DNA from: Nitratireductor indicus C115
GTDB lineage: Bacteria; Pseudomonadota; Alphaproteobacteria; Rhizobiales; Rhizobiaceae
DNA length: 64,000 nucleotides
NCBI RefSeq assembly: GCF_000300515.1
Contig: NZ_AMSI01000011.1
Span: 1 to 64,000, forward strand
Direction of reading: 5' to 3'
The notes under the pieces were generated by a model. It was not told where the DNA came from. It ran no database searches and worked only from the letters and a program-made list of their open reading frames with translations. Below are positions 1 to 9,535 of the stretch, one piece after another. Position numbers and translations under genes: made by a program. Each line of letters begins with the position of its first letter. The stretch's first letter is position 1.

Positions 1-202
1 CTCAAGACTGTATGCATGGGGTCGGCCCTGTCTGTCCGATAATAGGTTTCAGGTGGCAGGCTCCGGCAACAGCGCCGAAAACTCTCCCTCAACTACCATG
101 GAGCATTCACCTGCCGAAGGCGTTCAAACCCAAGCCTTCACCGGTTTGCGAGGTGGTTTTTGCGTTGTTTCGGGGAATGGGGAAAAGACGTTTCGAGCCA
201 TG

Positions 203-228
203 AAAAAAGGCCCGCTTGCGCGAGCCTT
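203..228 (-). terminator. Rho-independent terminator of the aminotransferase gene
   Basis: On the minus strand a 9-bp stem (207-215 with 220-228, one U-G wobble) closes a 4-base loop and is followed by six T (203-208). It lies just past the stop of the aminotransferase gene, in the right orientation. I see no gene in bases 1-202. Confidence 0.75.
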
Positions 229-254
229 CAATCGAACCGGCCAGTCATCGCCTC

Positions 255-1373
255 TCAGGAAGCGACCGCCTTACGCACAGCAACAATGATGCGGTCCTGA
301 TCTTCCTCGCTCAGATAAGGATGCATGGGAAGGCACAGAATGCGTTCGGGTAGCGTCTCGGAAACCTCGAGACCCGTGGGGGTGCGGGTGTACATCTCAT
401 AGGCCGTCTGCAGGTGCAGCGGCTTCTCGTAGTAGATGACGGAGGGAATGCCTTCCGAGGAAAGATGCTGACGCACCGCATCGCGGCGTTCCGTCTCAAT
501 GGCATATTGCGCCCAGGCCGAGCGGTAGCCGTGAGGGATGCGCGGGGTCTTGACGACATCGCCGAAACCTTCGGCATAGCGGGCGGCGATCACCTGCCGC
601 TTCTCCATCTCGTCCGGCAAAATGGCCAGTTTCTCGATCAGGATTGCAGCCTGAAGCGTGTCGAGTCGCGAATTGAGGCCGATACGCACATTGTCGTACT
701 GGCTTGTGCCCTTACCGTGAAATGCGATGGATCGCAGGACCTCGGCCAGTTCATCGTCATCGGTGAATACGGCTCCGCCGTCACCGTAACAGCCAAGCGG
801 CTTAGCCGGGTAGAAGCTGGTGGAACCGACATCGCCGAAGGAACCGCACTGCTTGTTTCCGCGAACGCCGCCGACGGATTGCGCCGCATCTTCGATGATG
901 CGCAGCCCTTCACGCGCCGCAATCGCCTCAATGGCATCGTAATCGGCAGCGAGGCCGAACAGGTCCACCGCAATGATTGCCTTCGGCGTGAAGCGGCCTT
1001 CGGCCTTCACATGATCGATCGCAGCCCGCAGGCTCCCCGCATCCATATTGTAGGTGTCCGGATCGATATCGACGAAAACCGCCTCGGCGCCCACCAGCGC
1101 CACGACCTCGGCCGTGGCGGCGAAGGTAAAGCTCGGGCAAAACACGGCATCGCCGGGGCCGATGCCGAATGCCATGAGCGGCATTTGCAATGCATCCGTG
1201 CCATTAGCGCATGCGATGGTGTGTTTGGCGCCAATATATTTTGACATCAGTTCTTCGAAGGCGCCGACTTCCGGTCCCAGTATGTAACGCCCTTCGGAAA
1301 CGACCTTGTCGATGGCGGCCGCCAGCCTGTCCTTGATACGCTCACGCTGAGCGCCGAGATCGATAAACTGCAT
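255..1373 (-). CDS. DegT/DnrJ/EryC1/StrS aminotransferase, WbpE-like
   Basis: PLP-dependent aminotransferase (372 aa) that aminates a nucleotide-linked keto-sugar for surface polysaccharide. The whole fold is present: the N-terminal FIDL start, ILGPEV (31-36), the CANGTDALQ loop (55-63), EDAAQ (161-165) and the PLP-binding lysine in FYPAKPLG (about K191), followed by GDGGA. The pattern resembles WbpE/WlbC enzymes, which transfer an amino group to a 3-keto-UDP-hexuronic acid; this substrate is inferred from similarity remembered from the family. The ATG has only a weak SD. The neighbours manB, manC and galE fit an O-antigen or capsule role, but no dehydrogenase or acetyltransferase partner of the WbpB/WbpD type is present in the window. 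Confidence 0.88.
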   Translation of the reverse strand: MQFIDLGAQRERIKDRLAAAIDKVVSEGRYILGPEVGAFEELMSKYIGAKHTIACANGTDALQMPLMAFGIGPGDAVFCPSFTFAATAEVVALVGAEAVFVDIDPDTYNMDAGSLRAAIDHVKAEGRFTPKAIIAVDLFGLAADYDAIEAIAAREGLRIIEDAAQSVGGVRGNKQCGSFGDVGSTSFYPAKPLGCYGDGGAVFTDDDELAEVLRSIAFHGKGTSQYDNVRIGLNSRLDTLQAAILIEKLAILPDEMEKRQVIAARYAEGFGDVVKTPRIPHGYRSAWAQYAIETERRDAVRQHLSSEGIPSVIYYEKPLHLQTAYEMYTRTPTGLEVSETLPERILCLPMHPYLSEEDQDRIIVAVRKAVAS

Positions 1374-1680
1374 CTAAAGCCCAATCAGTAACGGAGTGAT
1401 TCCGTAAATCCCCGACCGTTCAATAGGGTTGCGGCCGCCGCCGCGCAACCGAGCGGTTTCTTCAATCTCTACACTGGTATGTTACACGAGGTGATCGGTC
1501 GACCGGCAACAATAGGGCGGTTCGCGTGTTTTGCGGACGGCGCTTGTCTTGCCAGAATTGTAACCTTAGTAGCTTATGCAACCCAGGCAGCGGCGCTTAT
1601 CAACCTAATTTCCACCAATCGCTGCAATCCCAATCATATCCGGAATTGTTCAGTTTATTTCAGATCGAGGAACAAAGAGT
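1374..1680. promoter_or_regulatory. Divergent intergenic region between the aminotransferase gene and manB
   Basis: No gene is visible in this 307-bp region. It must hold promoters for both flanking genes. Two perfect inverted repeats are present: ACGGA/TCCGT with a 5-base spacer (1391-1405) and GGTTGCG/CGCAACC with a 10-base spacer (1427-1450). Neither has a T-run, so they could be operators; no regulator can be named. The manB SD (GAGGA) sits 9-10 bases before its ATG. Confidence 0.4.
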
Positions 1681-3042
1681 ATGGGCGCTCCTTTCAAGGC
1701 GTATGATGTTCGCGGCCGAATTCCGGCGGAAATCAACGTACCCTTTGCCTACCGCTTTTCTCAGGCCCTGCGGCAGAGCCTCAACCCCGACCTCGTGGTC
1801 GTGGGCCACGACATGCGCCAGGACAGTCCCGCGCTCGCCGACGCACTGATCCAGGGCCTGCTCGACAGCGGTGTCGACGTGCGGCCCGTGGGACGCTGCG
1901 GAACGGAAGAAGTCTATTTTCATACGGCCGCGACGGGCGCCGATGCAGGCCTCATGGTCACGGCAAGCCATAATCCGCCGGACTATAACGGCATCAAGAT
2001 GGTCTTGAAGGGTGCTTCGGCTGCAACCCCCGACAACGCCTTCAACCCCATCGAGGCGATCATGCGTTCGGACGCGGTTCTCGACCCCGTCGACGATTAC
2101 GCCAGACGCGGCAGGCTGCACGATATTCTTGACCGCAACGCCTATATCGAACGGCTTCTTGAAGAGGTCGCCGGGCAGGATCTGAAACCGCTGAAAATCG
2201 TCTGCCATGCGGGCAATGGCTGCGCCGGCCCGATCATCGATCTTCTGGAAAAGCATCTGCCCTTCACCTTCATCAAGATCGACCACGATCCCGATCCGCG
2301 GCTGCCCAACGGCGTCCCGAACCCGCTTCTGCCTGAAAAACGGGAGAAAGCCAGCAAGGCCGTCATCGACCATGGGGCAGACCTCGCCATTGCCTGGGAT
2401 GGCGATTTCGACCGGTGTTTCCTCTACGACCACAAGGGCCGCTTCGTCGAAGGATACTATCTCGTCGGCATGATCGCCCAGACGCTGCTCGGCAAAAATC
2501 CCGGCGCAACGATCCTTTATGATCCGCGTCTCACCTGGAACACGATCGACGTGGTGGAGAAGGCCGGCGGCGTCGCCAAGCCCTGCCGCACCGGCCACGC
2601 CTATTTCAAGAAAATGATGCGCGAGGAAAATGCCGTCTATGGCGGGGAAATGAGCGCGCATCACTATTTCCGCGACTTCTCCTATTGCGATTCCGGCATG
2701 CTGGCCTGGCTAGACGTGGTTGCGGACCTTTCGGCGAGCGGCACCACGCTGGCAGAGCGCCTGGAGGAGCGTATCGCGGCCTATCCCTGCTCGGGCGAAA
2801 TCAATTTCACGGTAAAGGACGCGGCTGAAGTTCAGGCCAGGATTTCAGATCATTTCATGCCGAAGAACCCCGAACTTGAGACGGTGGACGGGCTCGGCAT
2901 GGTGTTTTCGGACTGGCGCTTCAATTTGCGCTCCTCCAACACGGAGCCGCTCCTGCGTCTAAATGTGGAAACACGCGGCAACACCACGCTCCTCAAAGAG
3001 AAGGTGAGTGAAATCACCGGGCTGATTGAGAGCGCAGGGTGA
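1681..3042 (+). CDS. manB: Phosphomannomutase/phosphoglucomutase family enzyme
   Basis: Converts mannose-6-phosphate to mannose-1-phosphate, the step before GDP-mannose. The four alpha-D-phosphohexomutase signatures are all present: the phosphoserine loop TASHNP (S96), the magnesium loop DGDFDR (about 240-245), the sugar-binding GGEMSAHHY (about 321) and the phosphate-binding RSSNTEP (about 417). The GEMSAHHYF form is typical of phosphomannomutases. Length of 453 aa is normal. The ATG is supported by a GAGGA SD. manC, 2.1 kb downstream on the same strand, carries out the next step, so the two supply GDP-mannose for LPS or exopolysaccharide. Phosphoglucomutase side activity is possible in this family. 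Confidence 0.93.
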   Translation: MGAPFKAYDVRGRIPAEINVPFAYRFSQALRQSLNPDLVVVGHDMRQDSPALADALIQGLLDSGVDVRPVGRCGTEEVYFHTAATGADAGLMVTASHNPPDYNGIKMVLKGASAATPDNAFNPIEAIMRSDAVLDPVDDYARRGRLHDILDRNAYIERLLEEVAGQDLKPLKIVCHAGNGCAGPIIDLLEKHLPFTFIKIDHDPDPRLPNGVPNPLLPEKREKASKAVIDHGADLAIAWDGDFDRCFLYDHKGRFVEGYYLVGMIAQTLLGKNPGATILYDPRLTWNTIDVVEKAGGVAKPCRTGHAYFKKMMREENAVYGGEMSAHHYFRDFSYCDSGMLAWLDVVADLSASGTTLAERLEERIAAYPCSGEINFTVKDAAEVQARISDHFMPKNPELETVDGLGMVFSDWRFNLRSSNTEPLLRLNVETRGNTTLLKEKVSEITGLIESAG

Positions 3043-3060
3043 GTCCCTGCAAAATAGTGA

Positions 3061-3083
3061 AGGCCCGCCGTTGCGGCGGGCCT
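3061..3083 (+). terminator. Strong hairpin after manB
   Basis: A perfect 10-bp GC-rich stem (3061-3070 with 3074-3083) with a TTG loop starts 18 bases after the manB stop. There is no T-run on either strand, so it may act as a bidirectional processing or stabilising hairpin between the convergent manB and SUNSET-like genes rather than a classic terminator. Confidence 0.55.
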
Positions 3084-3086
3084 ATG

Positions 3087-3431
3087 CTAGATTTGCGCCT
3101 TGCGCCACCCCGAGCGGCGCGCCTGAGCCTCGCTACAAAACCAGCGCTCGCCCTTGGTCACTGAAATTGCAGTGTCGTTATAATCGCTCTGGCCGGGCAC
3201 ATGGTACACACGCTCGCCTGTATCCTGGCTGATACCGCCCTTGATGTTGCAACCGGAGCCCGGCACCATCGCCATCATCTGGCCAAGCGGAAGTCGGTCG
3301 GACACGTAACCGGCCCCAACGGCGCCCACGAGCATACAGCCGTACAAAATGCTCCGCATTGAAATCTGTCGCCGCGGCCTCATTGCCTGCTCGGCAACGA
3401 GCCGCGATCTCGATCGCTTCCAGGTCGTCAT
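3087..3431 (-). CDS. Small membrane-anchored SUNSET-like domain protein
   Basis: Small protein (114 aa from the first start) with an N-terminal hydrophobic segment (about residues 27-43) and a C-terminal domain with the pattern CNIKG...GERVYHVPG...Y...GERWFCSEA. This matches the short 'sunset' domain often found at the end of rhizobial exported proteins and thermonuclease-like proteins; I know no defined biochemical role. The start is uncertain: Met17 (base 3383) has an AGCAGG-like SD, while Met25 (base 3359) directly precedes the membrane segment. The two domain cysteines might bind metal or form a disulfide (inference). Confidence 0.65.
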   Translation of the reverse strand: MTTWKRSRSRLVAEQAMRPRRQISMRSILYGCMLVGAVGAGYVSDRLPLGQMMAMVPGSGCNIKGGISQDTGERVYHVPGQSDYNDTAISVTKGERWFCSEAQARRSGWRKAQI

Positions 3432-3586
3432 ACAGCCAGGCTAGGCACCAAAACTTGCCGTCAGGCAAAAAGTGCTCAAGCAATTTTAACGATTCTTATC
3501 ATTTGGTTAGCAGGCTTTGTTAAAAAACAGCGATAACCAGCGGCAATGAAAGCAATTTCAGAAAGCGGCAACTGAAGAATAAAGAC

Positions 3587-3661
3587 TGGCTGGGGCGGCA
3601 GGATTCGAACCTGCGAATGGCGGTACCAAAAACCGCTGCCTTACCACTTGGCTACGCCCCA
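3587..3661 (-). tRNA. tRNA-Gln (anticodon TTG)
   Basis: The minus strand folds as a full cloverleaf of 75 nt. The acceptor arm TGGGGCG pairs with CGCCCCA, the discriminator is G and the CCA end is encoded (3587-3589). The anticodon loop holds TTG for glutamine CAA codons, and the T arm contains GGTTCGAATCC. No duplicated 3' end (attachment-site copy) was seen near the adjacent phage-type gene. In 3432-3586, which holds no gene, I see no clear terminator. Confidence 0.95.
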
Positions 3662-3778
3662 AGACCTGCGCCCAAGATCGGGCGAGGCGGTGGATAGCAG
3701 ATGGCTTTGCCCACGACAAGACAGGAAGGGGATTTGCCGCCGTGCTTGCATGAGAAATCCCCTCCTCTCTCCGGTCCT

Positions 3779-4879
3779 CTAGGCCACCCAATGTCCCCAG
3801 AACCGGGTTACATGGGCTGGTGCATATCCATCGAGCCCCGGAAAGAACTGCTGAAGCTCCACCCTGTCACCTTCCGCCAGCACAGCCATTGCGTGAAGAT
3901 GAAGAAGGGCCTCACCACCAACAGCGCCGGCCGCAGACAGATCCGGCATGGCGAGCGGGGCGGACAATCCGGCCGTTTCATTGAGCGCCAGCCGCGCCTT
4001 CACACCCGATGGCACATTGGTACCGTTCTGTTTCCAGCCCACCGAAGCGCCGAAAGCATAAAGACCCGAGGCTGGCGCCACGAACCTGTTTTCAGCGGCA
4101 TCGAAAGCCGCCTGGTCGTTGTAGTCGGTGTTATTGACCGCCACGCGTGTCCAGCTGCCGGCGGCGATATATTGATCGTAGTTCAGATGCGCGGCGAATT
4201 TCGGGTTACCGGGCAAAACCGTTCGCCCCGAGCTCCGGTCGGTGCGGATTGCATCTTGAAAGCTTGTGCCATCGGGCGACACCGCCAGACGCCAATCGTC
4301 GGAACCGAACAGGCCCATCAGGGCCCGTGTCGAATAACCGCTCTGCAACAAAAGCCCCACATCCTTTGCGGAGGTCTCCTTGTTCATGGTGTAGAAGAGA
4401 TCGCCCGAACCGCCCTCGCCGATCGGACGCGCGGTCCACAGCACTTTGTTGAGCTTCGCGGCAAACGGATTTTCCACATCGGCGCCCGTGCCCACGCCGA
4501 CAAGAGCCGCATTCTGGATCACAGCTCCCTCCTCCGGTATACCGTTGATACGCTGCCATTCCGTTCCGTCGTGGATAATGAGAAATCCTTCCGCCTCCAC
4601 CCATGCACGCCAGCCGGCGCGCGGTGTCAGGCGCTCCCATATACCATCGATGAAGCAAGCGACACTTCCGGTCCAACCGTCCCACTCGCCACCGGCGCCC
4701 CCACCCACGATATGACTTGCGCCTTCCTGCGGGTCTTCCGGGGGAAGCGTCCTGTCACGGTCGACCACCGATAGCTGTACCAGCCCATCCAGAAGCCGCA
4801 GCGCCTCGTTGTGCGTCACATGCTTCTGCGCCTGCTGGGGCATGATGTAGGGGAGCCGAAGCCTTGCCGTCTGTTCCAT
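3779..4879 (-). CDS. DUF2793 phage/GTA-type protein with C1q-like C-terminus
   Basis: Protein of 366 aa. The N-terminal 100 or so residues (LRLPYIMPQQAQKHVTHNEA, then a W-rich stretch ending WERLTPRAGW) match DUF2793, a family seen in tail or fibre proteins of alphaproteobacterial phages and gene transfer agents. The last 130 residues (AAENRFVAPASGLYAFGASV and following beta-rich sequence) look like a C1q/TNF-like trimeric beta-sandwich that often forms receptor-binding tips. No other tail, capsid or integrase gene is nearby, so this is either a lone remnant or an unlinked GTA fibre gene. It lies about 120 bp upstream of tRNA-Gln on the same strand. The fibre role is inference. Confidence 0.72.
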   Translation of the reverse strand: MEQTARLRLPYIMPQQAQKHVTHNEALRLLDGLVQLSVVDRDRTLPPEDPQEGASHIVGGGAGGEWDGWTGSVACFIDGIWERLTPRAGWRAWVEAEGFLIIHDGTEWQRINGIPEEGAVIQNAALVGVGTGADVENPFAAKLNKVLWTARPIGEGGSGDLFYTMNKETSAKDVGLLLQSGYSTRALMGLFGSDDWRLAVSPDGTSFQDAIRTDRSSGRTVLPGNPKFAAHLNYDQYIAAGSWTRVAVNNTDYNDQAAFDAAENRFVAPASGLYAFGASVGWKQNGTNVPSGVKARLALNETAGLSAPLAMPDLSAAGAVGGEALLHLHAMAVLAEGDRVELQQFFPGLDGYAPAHVTRFWGHWVA

Positions 4880-5161
4880 TGCCGATCCTCACGTTTTCGA
4901 CGCAGGATAGGGGCAGGCTGCTTTACGGGGATAATTCCGGTATCCAGCCGCGCTCAGGTCCGATTTTATCCCCGCCGCCATCCCCCCATCTACACCCCAT
5001 GTCAACATTTGAACTTCATATTTCCTGTGTTGATTTTGGGCCGTTTGGTGATGATCGGGCACGTGTCTGGTATTGGACATGAAATAGTCTTGGGCATGAT
5101 CCTATGGATCCCTGTTCGATGTGCCGCCTTGTCCGGCCGACAGCGTTGAGAAGGAAATTGC
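4880..5161. promoter_or_regulatory. Divergent intergenic region upstream of manC
   Basis: No gene is visible. It contains a perfect 8-bp inverted repeat GGGGATAA/TTATCCCC (4927-4934 and 4966-4973, spacer 31) and an inverted pair TCAACA/TGTTGA further on. A good SD (AGAAGGA) lies 6 bases before the manC ATG. I could not pick a convincing sigma-70 promoter. Confidence 0.3.
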
Positions 5162-6568
5162 ATGTTCTTGCCTGTAATCATGGCCGGCGGATCGGGAACG
5201 CGGCTCTGGCCCGTTTCCCGTGAACACTATCCCAAGCAGTTCTGCTCGCTCGTTGGCGACGGCACCATGCTGCAGCAGACAGTTGGCCGCCTTTCGGGTC
5301 TCGACCGCCAGGAACCGCTCCTGATCTGCAATGAGGAGCATCGCTTCCTCGCGGCCGAGCAGTTGCGCCTTGCCGGTATCGAGAACAGCCCGCTCATTCT
5401 CGAGCCGGTTGGTCGCAACACCGCCCCGGCCATTGCACTCGCCGCTATCGAGGCAACCCGCGACGGGAGCGATCCCCTCCTGCTGGTGATGCCCGCCGAC
5501 CATCTCATTCAGGATATTGCGGCCTTTCATGCCGGGCTTGCCAAGGCCGAAGCGCTTGCCGGCGAAGGACGCCTCGTCACATTCGGCATCGTTCCCAAGA
5601 CGCCCGAGACAGGGTTTGGCTACATTAGGCGCGGCGCGCCTCTCGGGAGCGAAGGCTTCTCCGTCGCAGGTTTTGAGGAGAAGCCGGACCTTGCAACGGC
5701 AAAAGCCTATCTCGCAACGGGCGACTGCTACTGGAACAGCGGCATGTTCATGTTCAGGGCCAGCGCCTATCTGGACGAAATGCGCAAACATGCCCCCGCG
5801 ATCCTTCAGGCCTGCGAGCAGGCGATGGCGCACCCACAGACGGATTCGCAGTTCATCCGGCCAGACCGTGCCGCCTTCGAAGCCTGCCCCTCCGATTCCA
5901 TCGACTATGCGGTGATGGAAAAGACCGAGCGCGCCGCCGTGGTTCCGCTGGATGCGGGCTGGAACGACATCGGTTCCTGGTCTGCGATATGGGATGCGAT
6001 GGACAAGGATGCGGATGGGAACGCACTGAGCGGCGACGTCCTGCAGGTCGGCTCAAAAAATTCCATCGTTGCGGCTGAAAAGCGTCTCGTCGCGCTGGTC
6101 GGCGTAGAGGATCTCGTCGTCATCGAAACGGCCGACGCGGTGCTTGTCGCCCGCCGCGACGCGGTACAGCAGGTCAAGCAGATCGTCGAAAAACTCAAGA
6201 CGCTCGGCCGCAGCGAATATGTGGATCACCGCAAGGTCTATCGCCCCTGGGGCCACTACGATTCCATCGACGTGGGCGACCGCCATCAGGTCAAGCGCAT
6301 CACCGTCAAGCCGGGGGCGAAGCTCTCGGTGCAGAAGCACCATCACCGCGCCGAGCACTGGGTTGTTGTGCGCGGCACGGCAAAAGTGCTCAAGGGTGAG
6401 GAGACTATCCTCCTGAGCGAAAACCAGTCGACCTATATTCCGCTCGGTGAAGTCCACGCGTTGGAGAACCCGGGCAAGATTCCGCTCGAACTGATCGAGG
6501 TCCAGTCCGGGTCCTATCTCGGCGAAGACGACATCGTGCGCTTCGAGGATCGCTACGGGCGCGCCTGA
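5162..6568 (+). CDS. manC: Bifunctional mannose-1-phosphate guanylyltransferase / mannose-6-phosphate isomerase
   Basis: Makes GDP-mannose from mannose-1-phosphate and GTP; the fused C-terminal cupin isomerises fructose-6-phosphate and mannose-6-phosphate. The nucleotidyltransferase signature GGSGTRLWP is at 9-17 and the FEEKPD motif at about 170. The C-terminal domain (about 373-460) carries the metal-binding cupin pattern [10 protein letters not shown] and the matching [10 protein letters not shown]. The length of 468 aa is normal for the type II fused enzyme (CpsB/AlgA class). The SD AGAAGGA supports the ATG. Its 3' end overlaps by 16 bp, tail to tail, with the O-antigen ligase-like gene. 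Confidence 0.95.
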   Translation: MFLPVIMAGGSGTRLWPVSREHYPKQFCSLVGDGTMLQQTVGRLSGLDRQEPLLICNEEHRFLAAEQLRLAGIENSPLILEPVGRNTAPAIALAAIEATRDGSDPLLLVMPADHLIQDIAAFHAGLAKAEALAGEGRLVTFGIVPKTPETGFGYIRRGAPLGSEGFSVAGFEEKPDLATAKAYLATGDCYWNSGMFMFRASAYLDEMRKHAPAILQACEQAMAHPQTDSQFIRPDRAAFEACPSDSIDYAVMEKTERAAVVPLDAGWNDIGSWSAIWDAMDKDADGNALSGDVLQVGSKNSIVAAEKRLVALVGVEDLVVIETADAVLVARRDAVQQVKQIVEKLKTLGRSEYVDHRKVYRPWGHYDSIDVGDRHQVKRITVKPGAKLSVQKHHHRAEHWVVVRGTAKVLKGEETILLSENQSTYIPLGEVHALENPGKIPLELIEVQSGSYLGEDDIVRFEDRYGRA

Positions 6569-7809
6569 TCCGTGTCAGGTTCTTCCTTCTCTTCCGCGGG
6601 AAGCTGCGAGCTTCCCGTGGCAAGATACAATCCGGTAATCAGGACCACCATGAACATCGAATCCAGGATGTCATGGCCAAAGATCAGGTTAACGCTGCCG
6701 CCACCGGCATAGATGCAGAACAGGATGGCGAGGAGCAGACCGCCGAAACGCTGGATCGGATCGACTGCATTCTGCAAGGCCCTCCACGCCGCCACGGCAA
6801 TGGCGGCAAAAAGCGCCAGAACCGCAAGGCCGCACAAGACGCCCCCCTCCACAAATGCCGTCAGAAACCCGTTGTGGAAATGCGAGAAGCTGCGGTTCAC
6901 GCCGTAATCGGCATTCAGATGATGTCCTATCAGGTGAACCGTATTCTGAAGTCCGTGCCCCAGAAACGGTCGCTCCATGACCAGCCGGGAGCCGATTTCA
7001 TAAAGCGCCACGCGCAGACCTGACGAGGTGTTGTAGTTGCCGCTGACGGCAAGCTCGCGAAACTCCTCGCCCAGAAGTTCCATCCGCGTTGCCACGACCC
7101 CCGAGGCAAGCACCGCCACTGTCACAGCAACCGCTAAAATGGCCAGCATGCGCCCGCGCAGGATGTTCATAACCCGCCCCCGGCACAAAAGAACGACCAG
7201 TATGGATGCCCCCAGCATCACGCCCCACACTGAGCGCGAGCCCGAAAAAAGCACGGCAAGAAAGGCCAGCGCATAGGCAAACAGAAGAAGGCGCGCCCGC
7301 CCTGTCTCAAGGGTCAGAGCACCGGCCAGACACACAAGGCCTGTGAGACAAGCCACATCAGCGAAAACCAATGCATTGCCCGCACCGCCCTCCGGCCTCA
7401 TGGCGACGATATAATATTGGATCAGAGCCAGGGCGAAGCCGCTTGCAGCCGCAACAGCGCTGCCCAGGATAGCCGCGCGCGCAATCTCTTCCCGATTGGA
7501 GATCGTCCAGATCGAATAGGAGAAGGGGAACATCAGGAAGGTGACAAGCGGCAAGAGCTTGCGCGCCATTTCCCACGACGGATCATTGGCAAGAAAGGCC
7601 ATGAGGTTGGTCGCCACATAGACCAACATGATGCCATACACGAAGCGCATCATCCGATCGGGGCTGAAGCGCCGCCGTCCCGTAGCCACTTCGAACACGC
7701 ACCAGATGGCGCCGCCATGCCAGAGAAAACTGACCACGGACCCCAGGGCGGGGGCGGTGGAGAAACTTGCGAATGTGAAAAGCTGGTTGACCTTCCGGTA
7801 GGTCATCAT
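6553..7809 (-). CDS. O-antigen ligase/polymerase family (Wzy_C) membrane protein
   Basis: Polytopic inner-membrane protein of 418 aa with about 10-12 hydrophobic segments and a large periplasmic loop that contains the Wzy_C signature around HFHNGFL (about residue 305). The family includes WaaL ligases, which attach O-antigen to lipid A-core, and Wzy polymerases; sequence alone does not separate them. It starts within the galE stop (4-base overlap), so it is translationally coupled to galE in a two-gene operon. The C-terminus is charged and acidic. A polysaccharide ligase or polymerase role fits the neighbouring sugar-nucleotide genes. Confidence 0.82.
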   Translation of the reverse strand: MMTYRKVNQLFTFASFSTAPALGSVVSFLWHGGAIWCVFEVATGRRRFSPDRMMRFVYGIMLVYVATNLMAFLANDPSWEMARKLLPLVTFLMFPFSYSIWTISNREEIARAAILGSAVAAASGFALALIQYYIVAMRPEGGAGNALVFADVACLTGLVCLAGALTLETGRARLLLFAYALAFLAVLFSGSRSVWGVMLGASILVVLLCRGRVMNILRGRMLAILAVAVTVAVLASGVVATRMELLGEEFRELAVSGNYNTSSGLRVALYEIGSRLVMERPFLGHGLQNTVHLIGHHLNADYGVNRSFSHFHNGFLTAFVEGGVLCGLAVLALFAAIAVAAWRALQNAVDPIQRFGGLLLAILFCIYAGGGSVNLIFGHDILDSMFMVVLITGLYLATGSSQLPAEEKEEPDTDQARP

Positions 7810-8795
7810 TGCCTGTTACGCCTTGCGAGTTTCGCCTCCCACCCCAAAGCGTGTCCAACAATCTCCTCAAGGCCCTGATGCTTCGGCTGCCAGCCGAGAT
7901 CGTACCGGCAACGCTCATTGCTCGCCACGATCGCCACCGTATCCCCAGGACGGCGGCCGCTCATACGGACCTCGAAGTCGGTTCCGGCGACCCTGCGGAC
8001 CGCCTCGATGACTTCCAGAACGGAGTATCCCTGCCCATAGCCGCAATTGGCGACAAGGCTGCCGCCACCATCGCGCATGCGCTGCAAGGCCAGGTAATGT
8101 GCATTCACCAGATCCCACACGTGCACATAGTCACGCACGCAGGTGCCATCCCGTGTCGCGTAGTCGGTACCGAAAACTTCCATATACGGGCGCTTGCCGG
8201 TCGCAGTCTCGCACGCGACCTTGATGAGATGCGTCGCGCCTTTGGTCGACTGGCCCGTGCGCAGCTTCGGGTCGGCACCCGAAACATTGAAATAGCGGAG
8301 CGCCGTGTACCTGAAATCATGGGCGGCCGCGCAATCGCGCAGCATCATCTCCGTCATCAACTTGGACGTCCCGTAGGGCGATTCGGGCCGCAGAGGCGCT
8401 TCTTCCATTACAGGGAAGGTTTCCGGGCTGCCGTATACGGCAGCCGTCGAGGAGAAGATGAAATTCTTCACACCATTGCCTATCGCGACATCGATGAGAT
8501 CGCGCGACTTGGCGGTGTTGTTGAGATAATAGCCCAGCGGATCCGCCACGGATTCCGGCACGATGACCGAGCCGGCGAAATGGATGATCGCATCCACCTC
8601 ATGCTTGCGGATCGTTTCCTTGACCAGATTCCGGTCGGCAACATCGCCGACAACCAAGGTAGCAGCCTCCGCGACAGCCCAGTCGAAGCCTGTGCTGAGT
8701 CGGTCGAGAACCACCACTTCTTCGCCTTGGTCGAGCAAAGCCCATACCATGTGGCTGCCGATGTAACCGGCCCCCCCAGTTACCAAGACCGCCAT
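7806..8795 (-). CDS. galE: UDP-glucose 4-epimerase
   Basis: Interconverts UDP-glucose and UDP-galactose in the cytoplasm, supplying galactose units for surface glycans. Extended short-chain dehydrogenase fold: NAD-binding GGAGYIGSH at 7-15, HFAGSV, the catalytic serine in SSTAAVYG, and Y-x-x-x-K in PYGTSK (about 143-148), followed by RYFNVSGAD. Length of 329 aa is typical of GalE. It is the first gene of an operon with the O-antigen ligase-like gene. The substrate could also be the N-acetylated sugars, as in related Gne enzymes. Confidence 0.93.
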   Translation of the reverse strand: MAVLVTGGAGYIGSHMVWALLDQGEEVVVLDRLSTGFDWAVAEAATLVVGDVADRNLVKETIRKHEVDAIIHFAGSVIVPESVADPLGYYLNNTAKSRDLIDVAIGNGVKNFIFSSTAAVYGSPETFPVMEEAPLRPESPYGTSKLMTEMMLRDCAAAHDFRYTALRYFNVSGADPKLRTGQSTKGATHLIKVACETATGKRPYMEVFGTDYATRDGTCVRDYVHVWDLVNAHYLALQRMRDGGGSLVANCGYGQGYSVLEVIEAVRRVAGTDFEVRMSGRRPGDTVAIVASNERCRYDLGWQPKHQGLEEIVGHALGWEAKLARRNRQ

Positions 8796-8805
8796 TCAAA
8801 CCTCT

Positions 8806-8842
8806 CCAAAACGCAAACGGGCCGAATCTCAAATCCGGCCCG
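8806..8842 (-). terminator. Terminator downstream of bioY
   Basis: On the minus strand a CGGGCCG/CGGCCCG stem (8818-8824 with 8836-8842, loop 11) is followed by TTTGCGTTTT. It separates bioY from galE, so the two are probably distinct transcription units. Confidence 0.65.
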
Positions 8843-8893
8843 CATTTAAGCATTTCGCCCTTAAAATGGCGTTTCAGTGGCAGGTTGCCGTGC

Positions 8894-9499
8894 CTACTCG
8901 CGCGAAACGCCGAGGCTGCGCAGAAGCGCCCAGGCGACAGGCATCAGGCATGCGGCCAGCGCCACCTTCACAAGGTCCGCCAGAATGAAGGGCTGCACGC
9001 CGAACATCCAGGCCTTGTCGGCACCGATCAGGCCGGCGAGCCAGGCAAAACCAAGCGCCATCAGGGCTACTTCGGCAACCAGGAGAGCGCCAGCGAACTT
9101 GATCGGGTTGCGATCGAGGCCGCGATCGGCGGCCCAGCCAGCAATCGCCGCCATAGCCACAAAGCCCAGAAGGAAGCCGCCCGTCGGGCCCATCATGTAA
9201 GCAAGGCCGAGGCCCTTTTCAGGGGTGCCCTGGAACACAGGAAGGCCCATGGCGCCTTCGGCGAGATAGAGAAGAAGCGTGGCCACGCCAAGGCGCATGC
9301 CGAAGGTCGCGCCGATCAGAAGAACCGCAAGGGTCTGCAGCGAAAGATCCACCGGACCAAGCACCACCTTCGTCTTGGCGGAAACAGCCAGAAGAAGCGT
9401 CGCGCCAAGGGCGAGGAAGAGCTGGGTCGCAAAGCGCCGGGCGCCCTCTTGCGGAAGCGTCAGCGAAACGAGGGGTCTGGAAGCAATCGCCAGGGACAT
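8894..9499 (-). CDS. bioY: Biotin transporter BioY (ECF S-component)
   Basis: Substrate-binding membrane component for biotin uptake. About six hydrophobic segments are present, with the BioY hallmarks LGPVDLSLQTLAVLLIG and the GPTGGFLLGF loop. I start at Met8 of the longest frame (base 9499, 201 aa) because GGAG lies 5 bases upstream; the earlier ATG at 9520 has no SD. No bioM or bioN energising genes are adjacent, so it may work alone or with a shared ECF module, as is known for many alphaproteobacterial BioY proteins. It has its own promoter and terminator. Confidence 0.93.
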   Translation of the reverse strand: MSLAIASRPLVSLTLPQEGARRFATQLFLALGATLLLAVSAKTKVVLGPVDLSLQTLAVLLIGATFGMRLGVATLLLYLAEGAMGLPVFQGTPEKGLGLAYMMGPTGGFLLGFVAMAAIAGWAADRGLDRNPIKFAGALLVAEVALMALGFAWLAGLIGADKAWMFGVQPFILADLVKVALAACLMPVAWALLRSLGVSRE

Positions 9500-9535
9500 G
9501 GTTTCTCCATCCTTGCTCATTCAAAGAAAGTACCT

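Noticed and set aside
3587-4879. Possible integrated prophage at tRNA-Gln
   Set aside because: Only one phage-type gene is present; no integrase, no capsid genes and no duplicated tRNA 3' end were seen.
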